A stretch of 5,600 bases of DNA, from assembly GCA_045617525.1 (NCBI GenBank), contig JAZLIT010000240.1, positions 1 to 5,600 on the forward strand, given 5' to 3'. The translations under genes and the position numbers were made by a program. Source of the stretch: JAZLIT01 sp045617525. GTDB taxonomy: Bacteria > Bacillota > Bacilli > Bacillales_A > Planococcaceae. Under the pieces are notes generated by a model. It made no database searches. It worked only from the letters and a program-made list of their open reading frames with translations, and had not been told where the DNA came from. Of the stretch, positions 1 to 4,089 are shown piece by piece; the stretch's first letter is position 1; every line of letters starts with the position of its first letter.

Positions 1-1
1 A

Positions 2-181
2 AAAGAGGAGATTGGTCGTTATTTAGTCAAGCTTGCAAAGGAACAGCGTAAAACGATTATTTACACCTCGCATGATATGAATGAAATTGAAATGTATTGT
101 GATCGCGTTTACGTAATTGGCCAAGATCCATTTTACTATGATTTACTAGAGGCTCGGCATGTTTCAGTAACTCGCATATAG
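2..181 (+). CDS. ABC transporter ATP-binding protein, C-terminal end (partial)
   Basis: The gene enters from the left edge; 59 codons and a TAG stop are visible. It encodes the end of an ABC-type ATPase, the cytoplasmic subunit that powers a membrane transporter. The visible part holds a helix (KEEIGRYLVKLAKEQRKT), the beta strand IIYTSHDM with the switch (H-loop) histidine at visible residue 24, and then the typical EIEMYCDRVYVIG segment after the H-loop. Walker A, the signature motif and Walker B lie outside the window, so substrate and direction of transport cannot be told. The tail after VIG is short (about 20 residues), so no extra C-terminal domain is present. The gene ends 17 nt before a decayed insertion sequence. 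The last residues could be native or altered by that insertion. Family assignment is fairly sure; the specific role is unknown. Confidence 0.8.
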   Translation, partial: KEEIGRYLVKLAKEQRKTIIYTSHDMNEIEMYCDRVYVIGQDPFYYDLLEARHVSVTRI

Positions 182-198
182 GTGTATTAAAAAAATTT

Positions 199-235
199 GG
201 TTCTACGTCAAATGTTGAGGTGTACCTGAAATTAG
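199..235 (+). repeat. Candidate ISL3-type terminal inverted repeat, left end
   Basis: The segment starts GGTTCTACGTCAAATGTT and resembles the inward-facing end at 1177-1141 on the opposite strand (about 21 of 35 positions). The same end recurs at 5476. That the sharp start of the duplicated block coincides with GGTTCTA in both copies supports it as a true element boundary. Assignment to ISL3 is by resemblance and by the transposase remnant inside. Confidence 0.6.
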
Positions 236-254
236 TCATTAATTTCAGTACACC
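219..254. repeat. Bulged hairpin, 15-bp stem, inside the duplicated module (copy 1)
   Basis: GGTGTA + CTGAAATTA pairs with TAATTTCAG + TACACC, interrupted by one bulged C (225 or 226) and closed by the 5-base loop GTCAT (235-239). The second copy at 5496-5531 has the same stem and bulge and differs only in the loop. No T-run follows, so it is not a plain intrinsic terminator, but it is the first strong structure downstream of the ABC transporter gene and could protect or end that transcript. As DNA it could be a subterminal site of the insertion sequence. Confidence 0.85.
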
Positions 255-269
255 CCTTCTCACGAAAGG

Positions 270-417
270 GTTGATTGGAGCTCCGTGGGCCCGACGCTTT
301 TCTGGGGGCACGGCTCCAACTATCTAATTGCCTGCCTTTTCGGTGGCAGGCAATTAGAGGATTTTCCGCACGTGCTTAATCCCCTGGAAGTCGCGGGCCC
401 CCTCCGCTCCAATCAAC
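270..417. repeat. GC-rich long palindromic repeat (about 148 bp)
   Basis: The outer arms pair perfectly for 12 bp: GTTGATTGGAGC at 270-281 with GCTCCAATCAAC at 406-417. Inside, GGGCCCG (287-293) pairs with CGGGCCC (394-400), GGGG (304-308) can meet CCCC (381-384), and GCACG (308-312) can meet CGTGC (371-375). The centre is a separate perfect 14-bp hairpin (323-358). The whole can fold into one long, branched, imperfect stem. It is far more GC-rich than its surroundings. On the minus strand the part with TTGATTGGAGCGG and GCGACTTCC...GGGATTAAGCACG reminds me of a family of intergenic repeats scattered in Bacillaceae genomes. That is from memory; I do not know an agreed name. Half of it recurs at the right edge of the window. 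Confidence 0.8.
323..358. repeat. Central perfect 14-bp hairpin of the palindromic repeat
   Basis: TCTAATTGCCTGCC (323-336) is the exact reverse complement of GGCAGGCAATTAGA (345-358), with the 8-base loop TTTTCGGT between. It is the apical arm of the larger fold. No T-run follows on either strand, so a role as intrinsic terminator is unlikely. Confidence 0.85.
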
Positions 418-422
418 GAGCA

Positions 423-1057
423 CTAACCAAGGTGATTCGCGCGCGTTTTATATACTCTGCTTAATAAAATCTTTGCTTTAAAATTCTCATGCTTTCTAAT
501 TCCCTTAACGGCGAACTTCATCTACTGCCCAGTGAATAACGGAAGTAATGAAAACGATCGGCGATAATTACTGATCGATCTAATGATTTCTTTACTGCGG
601 CCTTGAAGGCCAGATTCATGTCCATCACTATCATTTTCACATTCAATTCATATTACGATAAATAGTGATGAATCGGCTCTTTATGACGATTTGATAAAAT
701 AACAATCGGCTCATGTGTTTCTGCATTTGCAATATTCAATTGATATTTCCCTGCATCTGTATCTACCTTATATTCATCAATCGCAATTACTTCTGGTAGT
801 TGAACGCCATTAGGCATCGTTTTAATCAACCCCTTAAATCGACGAATGATTATTGAGAGCGAAGTGCCTAAAACATCCGCAGCTTCCTTAAAAGTCTTCG
901 CTTTTACAGAGTGAATCCGAGCAACTTGATTCCATTTTTGAAAAACGCTGGTAACAATCTTAGCTAAAGAAACGTGTATCGCAACGCGATCCAGGTATTC
1001 TTTAATCTCATGGATGATGACATCTTTTAATCCTGGAATTATCATGTTATTATTCAT
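423..1057 (-). pseudogene. ISL3-family transposase, broken by two internal deletions, a stop and frameshifts
   Basis: An open stretch of 134 codons runs from ATG at 1057 to TAA at 653, with AAAAGGTGA as ribosome site near 1067-1075. The N-terminus (IPGLKDVIIHEIKEYLDRVAIHV) is ISL3-like, but at about residue 32 it jumps straight to KWNQVARIHSVKAKTFKEAADVLG. The Cys-rich zinc-finger segment usually found between them is missing. The DDE domain then starts with LPEVIAIDEYK (first catalytic Asp, residue 94). Past the TAA the same frame continues with VKMIVMDMNLAFKAAVKKSL (second Asp) and IADRFHYFR. A frameshift near 535-540 leads to IHWAVDEVRR. After another frame change near 506, KGIRKHENFKAKILL looks like the extreme C-terminus of the family, ending at TAG 423-425. 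The region with the catalytic Glu is gone, so the product would be inactive. Family assignment is confident; the exact breakpoints and the last 30 codons are inferred. Confidence 0.8.
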
Positions 1058-1072
1058 CTAGCACATATCACC

Positions 1073-1111
1073 TTTTATATACTGGTTTTTAGACAATTCA
1101 AGTATATAAAA
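1073..1111. repeat. 11-bp perfect inverted repeat beside the transposase ribosome site
   Basis: TTTTATATACT (1073-1083) and AGTATATAAAA (1101-1111) are exact reverse complements with 17 bases between. On the minus-strand transcript the second arm ends in the AAAA that begins the ribosome site AAAAGGTGA. A hairpin here could hinder translation of transposase from transcripts entering from outside, as known for some other insertion sequences. As DNA it could overlap the promoter, since TATA-rich -10-like hexamers lie in both arms. The structure is plain; the role is inferred. Confidence 0.6.
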
Positions 1112-1140
1112 AAGCGTGATTTTGAGCCTTTTTTCTGCAC

Positions 1141-1177
1141 AAAATTGAGTGGATACCCTAACAAATAGTATAGAACC
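1141..1177 (-). repeat. Candidate ISL3-type terminal inverted repeat, transposase-start end
   Basis: Read on the minus strand from 1177 it begins GGTTCTATACTATTTGTT and continues AGGGTATCC. The transposase start codon lies 120 nt further in, a normal arrangement for this family. It pairs imperfectly with the left end at 199. A T-rich run directly outside (1178-1184 on the plus strand) makes any target duplication hard to see. Confidence 0.55.
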
Positions 1178-1188
1178 TTTTTTTGCAC

Positions 1189-1211
1189 AAAAAAACCACT
1201 TATTTGAAGTG
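1189..1211 (-). terminator. Possible weak terminator after the TRIC gene
   Basis: On the minus strand CACTT (1211-1207), a five-base loop and AAGTG (1201-1197) are followed by GG and a run of seven Ts (1195-1189). A second pairing option uses AACCACT nearer the gene with the same downstream arm. The stem is short, so it may be weak. It lies 46 nt past the TRIC stop codon, in a suitable place. Confidence 0.4.
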
Positions 1212-1257
1212 CCAACAAGATAGAAATTGGTAAAATCAAAAGAGTGGTTGTTTATCG

Positions 1258-1866
1258 TTAACTTTGCAAACTTAATTTTTTACGCGGTAATTTCCATTTA
1301 TAGAGATACGATAGAACGCGCAATAACGTAATGACTACGAACATGAAATATAAAAAGAGGTCACCAGTGAAAACATTTAATCCGATAATAACCCCAGCTG
1401 CAGCAGCCCAAATTGCGTAAATTTCGTCACGTAAAATAGTAGGGCGTCTACCGGCAAGCAAATCACGTACGACACCTCCACCTGATCCAGTTAAAACTGC
1501 GGCAACAATGACTGCACTCATCGGCAATCCAAGCTTTACTGCAAACATTGCACCTTGAATGGCAAATGCAGAAAGTCCAATGGCATCCGTAAAATTCCCC
1601 CAACGATTCCAATGCTTAATCAAATGATGAGGCACTAAAAAGAAAATTGTAATGGCAGCAAGAGCGATTTGAAACATCATTTCCTGACTCCACAGGGTTG
1701 AAACAGGTAATCCAATTAATAGATTTCGAATTGCGCCACCTCCGAAAGCGGTTACAATCCCTAAAATATAAACGCCAAATAAATCATATTCTTCTTCCAT
1801 CGCAACGATTGCGCCAGATAATGCAAATGCAATTGTCCCGATAATACTAAAAACATCCCAAGCCAA
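1258..1866 (-). CDS. TRIC/UPF0126 family membrane protein (putative cation channel)
   Basis: It encodes a 202-residue inner-membrane protein of the TRIC family (formerly UPF0126). Members form trimeric cation channels; some bacterial members are linked to glycine uptake, and the ion or substrate here cannot be read from sequence. Two homologous three-helix halves are visible. The first has SIIGTIAFALSGAIVA (residues 7-22) and TAFGGGAIRNLL (39-50). The second has AIGLSAFAIQGAMFAV (95-110) and LTGSGGGVVRDLLAGRRPTIL (125-145). Each half carries the family's GGG-x-(I/V)-R-(N/D)-L-L kink motif. A seventh hydrophobic segment and a basic tail (KWKLPRKKLSLQS) close the protein. I chose the TTG at 1866: family members start at about this Trp-Asp-Val, AAGGGGG sits 9 nt upstream, and a further-upstream ATG (1926) would lie inside the promoter. 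It is divergent from the PLP enzyme gene and probably transcribed alone. Confidence 0.85.
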   Translation of the reverse strand: MAWDVFSIIGTIAFALSGAIVAMEEEYDLFGVYILGIVTAFGGGAIRNLLIGLPVSTLWSQEMMFQIALAAITIFFLVPHHLIKHWNRWGNFTDAIGLSAFAIQGAMFAVKLGLPMSAVIVAAVLTGSGGGVVRDLLAGRRPTILRDEIYAIWAAAAGVIIGLNVFTGDLFLYFMFVVITLLRVLSYLYKWKLPRKKLSLQS

Positions 1867-1875
1867 CGTACAGCG

Positions 1876-1882
1876 CCCCCTT
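1876..1882 (-). promoter_or_regulatory. Ribosome binding site that fixes the TTG start of the TRIC gene
   Basis: On the minus strand AAGGGGG (1882-1876) is followed by 9 nt and then TTG at 1866. No comparable site precedes the ATG at 1926. This decides the start in favour of TTG. Confidence 0.75.
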
Positions 1883-1897
1883 AAATATCTGAAAAGT

Positions 1898-1926
1898 AGA
1901 ATAACAGGTTTAACGTCTGACGTCAA
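1898..1926 (-). promoter_or_regulatory. Sigma-A type promoter of the TRIC gene
   Basis: The minus strand reads TTGACG (1926-1921), a 17-base spacer, then TATTCT (1903-1898). Both boxes match the vegetative consensus well at ideal spacing. Transcription would start near 1891, giving a leader of about 25 nt that contains the ribosome site. Confidence 0.7.
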
Positions 1927-1968
1927 AAGTTTTTTGGCTTCTCTATCACGTCAATCGGAATAAATAGT

Positions 1969-1996
1969 TTGCGTTCGACCCTAAACTTGTTAAGAT
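1969..1996 (+). promoter_or_regulatory. Probable sigma-A type promoter of ynbB
   Basis: TTGCGT (1969-1974), a 16-base spacer and TAAGAT (1991-1996) fit the vegetative consensus moderately. The predicted start near 2003 gives a leader of about 40 nt before the chosen ATG. An ATG at 1995 in the same frame would overlap the -10 box, so it cannot be the start from this promoter. Confidence 0.5.
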
Positions 1997-2042
1997 GAGA
2001 AGGGAAAAAAATGAATTTAACAATGAATGGAGTTACAAATAT

Positions 2043-3290
2043 ATGGCATTTCAATCCATACTTACAGATGAAACACTAGCTTTAGCAGCAAAAGTGGAAG
2101 AAAAGATTAAAGCGCAGTTCGAAAAAGTTGAGCGCCATGCCTTTATTAATCAACAGAAAGTGTTGGGTGCATTCCGTGCAAATCAAGTGAGTGATTTTCA
2201 CCTGAATCCATCAACAGGCTATGGCTATGATGACGAAGGTCGTGATAATTTAGAGCGCGTTTATGCGCAAGTTTTTGGTGCAGAGGCGGCCATTGTACGC
2301 CAACAGATTATTTCAGGAACACATGCGATTACACTTAGCTTATTCGGTGTTTTACGTCCCGGTGATGAGCTAGTTTATATAACAGGTAAGCCGTATGATA
2401 CGCTTCAGTCAATTGTTGATGGTGGAGAAAAGGATACAGGCTCGTTAAAAGATTTCAATATCGGTTATTCACACGTAGATTTAATCGACAACCGTGAAAT
2501 TGATTGGGACGGTGTTAGTGCTGCGATTACGCCAAACACAAAAATGATTGCGATTCAACGTTCAAAAGGTTACGCAACACGACCTTCTTTTACAATTGAG
2601 CAAATAAAAGCGATGTGTGAGCAAATTCGTGAATTGGCACCGAACGCCATTATTTTTGTGGACAATTGTTATGGAGAATTTGTGGAGCTTGAAGAACCGA
2701 CTGAGGTTGGCGCCGATTTAATGGCAGGATCACTAATTAAAAATCCAGGTGGTGGCTTAGCAAAAATTGGTGGTTATATTGCAGGTCGTGCTGATTTAGT
2801 CGAAAAATGTGCATACCGTATGACGTCACCAGGTATAGGTGCCGAGGCAGGCGCTTCATTAAATACGCTAGCAGATTTTTACCAAGGCTTCTTCCTTGCA
2901 CCACATGTTGTGTCACAGAGCTTAAAAGGGGCTATTTTTACATCTGCAATGCTAGAAGAGGTAGGTATGACAACTTCTCCTCATTACGCAGCGACGCGTA
3001 CTGATTTAATTCAATCGGTTTCTTTCCAAACAGCGGAGCAAATGGTCGCGTTTTGTCGTGAAATCCAAGCTGCTTCGCCGATTAACGCACATTTCGCGCC
3101 AGAGCCAGCGTATATGCCGGGTTATGAGGATGATGTAATTATGGCGGCTGGAACATTCGTGCAAGGTTCAAGTATCGAGTTAACAGCTGATGGTCCGATT
3201 CGTCCGCCTTTTACAGCATTTGTTCAGGGTGGATTAACGTATGAACATGTGAAGTTTGCCATATGCCGTGCAGTCCAAGCGTTGCAATAA
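2043..3290 (+). CDS. ynbB: PLP-dependent methionine gamma-lyase-like protein (YnbB family)
   Basis: It encodes a 415-residue cytoplasmic fold-type I PLP enzyme of the family annotated as aluminium-resistance or methionine gamma-lyase-like proteins. By homology it cleaves a sulfur amino acid (C-S lyase type), but the true substrate is not settled and sequence does not show it. Visible marks are the N-terminal motif NPSTGYGYDDEGRD (55-68), phosphate-binding SGTH (91-94), ITGKPYDT (113-120), the ring-contacting Asp in VDNCYGE (D207), and the PLP-binding lysine in GSLIKNPGGG (K233). Further conserved blocks are TSPGIGAEAG (261-270), MPGYEDDVIMAAGTF and ADGPIRPP. The protein aligns end to end with my recollection of B. 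subtilis YnbB. I chose the ATG at 2043, preceded by GGAG at 2029-2032, because the N-terminus then matches that protein in length; 16 further in-frame upstream codons overlap the promoter. The gene lies directly upstream of glnR, as in B. subtilis, but a terminator and a 350-nt gap separate them. No hflX (ynbA) precedes it here. Confidence 0.9.
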   Translation: MAFQSILTDETLALAAKVEEKIKAQFEKVERHAFINQQKVLGAFRANQVSDFHLNPSTGYGYDDEGRDNLERVYAQVFGAEAAIVRQQIISGTHAITLSLFGVLRPGDELVYITGKPYDTLQSIVDGGEKDTGSLKDFNIGYSHVDLIDNREIDWDGVSAAITPNTKMIAIQRSKGYATRPSFTIEQIKAMCEQIRELAPNAIIFVDNCYGEFVELEEPTEVGADLMAGSLIKNPGGGLAKIGGYIAGRADLVEKCAYRMTSPGIGAEAGASLNTLADFYQGFFLAPHVVSQSLKGAIFTSAMLEEVGMTTSPHYAATRTDLIQSVSFQTAEQMVAFCREIQAASPINAHFAPEPAYMPGYEDDVIMAAGTFVQGSSIELTADGPIRPPFTAFVQGGLTYEHVKFAICRAVQALQ

Positions 3291-3297
3291 AAAGGGT

Positions 3298-3335
3298 GCT
3301 TCTTGAGTGTGATCACTTAAGGAGCGTTTTAATTT
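3298..3335 (+). terminator. Intrinsic terminator after ynbB
   Basis: GCTTCTTGAGTG (3298-3309) pairs with CACTTAAGGAGC (3314-3325) over 12 bp with two G-U pairs and the loop TGAT, followed by GTTTTAATTT. It starts 7 nt after the ynbB stop. It separates ynbB from the glnRA operon. Confidence 0.85.
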
Positions 3336-3560
3336 GCCGACATATACCTGTAGGAAAAGGAACTGGATGTTAATTAAGGATTAAGTGTAAAATTCGTATT
3401 TTAGTGCGAAATCTTTTGAAATTTAATAGGGAATTTATGGTTTTATGCAAAAAATATAGATAAAAGTTCACAAATTATAAAGAATATTCCGTTTTCAAAT
3501 TGATGTAATAATTAAAATCCAGTATTTATGCTGATAAATCGGTTATTATCAAGCAAAAAA
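3336..3560. other. AT-rich intergenic stretch with no recognised gene
   Basis: About 225 bases lie between the ynbB terminator and the glnR operators. There is no open frame of useful length with a ribosome site and no clear hairpin-plus-T-run. Short A/T-rich runs could carry weak promoter-like or UP-element-like sequence, but none is convincing. Confidence 0.6.
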
Positions 3561-3561
3561 C

Positions 3562-3595
3562 TGTCAATGTTAGATTTCCTTACATAACATTGACA
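3562..3595. repeat. 34-bp perfect dyad around GlnR operator 1
   Basis: TGTCAATGTTA (3562-3572) and TAACATTGACA (3585-3595) are exact reverse complements around 12 bases. The dyad centre nearly coincides with the centre of operator 1, and the right arm takes in the -35 hexamer. It lies upstream of the likely start, so it acts as DNA rather than RNA. Confidence 0.8.
3568..3584 (+). promoter_or_regulatory. GlnR/TnrA operator 1 of glnRA
   Basis: TGTTAGATTTCCTTACA matches the known GlnR/TnrA consensus TGTNA-N7-TNACA at every fixed position. It ends 5 nt upstream of the -35 hexamer. B. subtilis, as I recall it, has the same pair of sites with the same 23-bp phasing upstream of glnR. Binding by GlnR under nitrogen excess would repress the operon; TnrA can bind the same type of site if the organism has it. 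Confidence 0.85.
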
Positions 3596-3618
3596 CGGTA
3601 CCTAACAACGTATAAACT
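3590..3618 (+). promoter_or_regulatory. Sigma-A type promoter of glnRA
   Basis: A perfect TTGACA (3590-3595) is followed either by TATAAA at 3611 (15-base spacer) or by TAAACT at 3613 (17-base spacer). Which hexamer is used cannot be decided by eye. The start would fall near 3620-3625, so the transcript leader is very short, with the ribosome site almost at the 5' end. Confidence 0.7.
3591..3607 (+). promoter_or_regulatory. GlnR/TnrA operator 2, overlapping the -35 box
   Basis: TGACACGGTACCTAACA fits TGTNA-N7-TNACA with one deviation (A for T at position 3). It starts 23 bp after operator 1, about two helix turns, so GlnR dimers would sit on nearly the same face. It covers most of the -35 hexamer and the spacer, a classical position for repression. 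Confidence 0.75.
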
Positions 3619-3624
3619 ACCGAT

Positions 3625-3635
3625 AAGGGAGGTGA
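3625..3635 (+). promoter_or_regulatory. Strong ribosome binding site of glnR
   Basis: AAGGGAGGTGA is nearly the full anti-Shine-Dalgarno complement, with GGAGG ending 8 nt before the ATG. With the predicted short leader it would lie very close to the 5' end of the mRNA. Confidence 0.85.
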
Positions 3636-3640
3636 ATTAA

Positions 3641-4018
3641 ATGAGCAGTGAAATTCGAAAATCGATGCCATTATTACCAATCAGCATTGTGATGCAATTA
3701 ACTGATTTAACGGCACGTCAAATTCGCTATTATGAAGAGCATGATTTAATTCAGCCGCACCGTACAGACGGCAACCGACGTATGTTCAGCTTAAATGATG
3801 TCGATATGCTTCTGGAAATTAAAGATATGCTAGATCAGGGTGTCAACATGGCAGGTATTAAAAAAGTATATGACATGAAGAAAAACCCATCAGCACATGA
3901 GAAAAAAGAAATTTCTGATACGGAATTGCGCAAAATTCTTCGTGAAGAAATGCACCAAGCACAGCGTATGCAGAAAACTTCATTACGACAAGGTGATTTA
4001 TCGCGCTTTTATCAATAG
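3641..4018 (+). CDS. glnR: GlnR, MerR-family repressor of glutamine synthetase
   Basis: It encodes a 125-residue DNA-binding regulator of nitrogen assimilation. In the family, feedback-inhibited glutamine synthetase binds the GlnR C-terminus and relieves autoinhibition, so that GlnR dimers repress glnRA and related genes when glutamine is plentiful. The winged-helix MerR domain is at about residues 13-75: the helix-turn-helix carries LTARQIRYYEEHDLI (23-37), the wing GNRRMFS (44-50), and QGVNMAGIKKV (66-76) follows. A charged helical linker (80-112) leads to the C-terminal tail SLRQGDLSRFYQ (114-125), the recognisable glutamine synthetase-binding plug of this family. It is slightly shorter than the B. 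subtilis protein (135 residues as I recall) because the linker is shorter. The ATG at 3641 has a strong ribosome site. Two operators upstream indicate autoregulation. glnA follows after 71 nt in the same operon. Confidence 0.95.
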   Translation: MSSEIRKSMPLLPISIVMQLTDLTARQIRYYEEHDLIQPHRTDGNRRMFSLNDVDMLLEIKDMLDQGVNMAGIKKVYDMKKNPSAHEKKEISDTELRKILREEMHQAQRMQKTSLRQGDLSRFYQ

Positions 4019-4042
4019 ATGCTAGCTGCGAAAAAAATAAAT

Positions 4043-4062
4043 GTTTCAGGGTTACCTGAAAC
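4043..4062 (+). repeat. Hairpin between glnR and glnA
   Basis: GTTTCAGG (4043-4050) pairs perfectly with CCTGAAAC (4055-4062) around the tetraloop GTTA. No T-run follows on the plus strand, so it is not a normal terminator; a T-rich run follows on the opposite strand (A-run at 4031-4037). It lies 11 nt before the glnA ribosome site. It could stabilise the glnA part of the mRNA or tune glnA relative to glnR. Confidence 0.75.
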
Positions 4063-4089
4063 CGAACATATTTAGGAGAGTGAAAACCT

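Larger units (their letters stand above)
199..1177 (-). mobile_element. Decayed ISL3-family insertion sequence remnant
   Basis: The remnant is about 980 bp, where intact ISL3 elements are usually about 1.3-1.5 kb. The two outer ends both start GGTTCTA pointing inward: 199 on the plus strand and 1177 on the minus strand. Over the first 35 bases about 21 match, including GGTTCTA, TGTT, GGT and AATT. Such imperfect ends fit the ISL3 family. Inside lies a broken ISL3 transposase read leftwards, starting about 120 bp from the right end. Between its stop and the left end sit a GC-rich palindromic repeat and a bulged hairpin, which are not usual ISL3 parts. I found no clear 8-bp target duplication: the flanks are AAAAATTT (191-198) and TTTTTTTG (1178-1185). 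Either the flanks have decayed or the two ends did not arrive together. The element cannot make a working transposase. Confidence 0.65.

Noticed and set aside
57..311. 84-codon open frame on the minus strand
   Set aside because: It is antisense to the ABC ATPase end and runs into the duplicated IS end. It has no ribosome site and no recognisable protein, and its sequence is explained by the other features.
199..420. Riboswitch or T-box upstream of a gene
   Set aside because: The strongly folded region does not precede any gene start on either strand within a usual leader distance, lacks known riboswitch or T-box motifs, and is shared with a site after glnA. A mobile repeat explains it better.
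1995..2042. Upstream in-frame ATG for ynbB, adding 16 residues
   Set aside because: The ATG overlaps the probable -10 box, and the extra residues have no counterpart in the family member I recall.
2011..2079. Small 22-codon frame MNLTMNGVTNIWHF... overlapping the ynbB start
   Set aside because: It follows a purine-rich GAAGGG, but the predicted transcript starts at about that point, and nothing supports a product. It could be a leader peptide but is not supported enough to annotate.
2807..3004. Plus-strand open frame inside ynbB
   Set aside because: Alternative-frame shadow of a well-conserved enzyme with no start signals.
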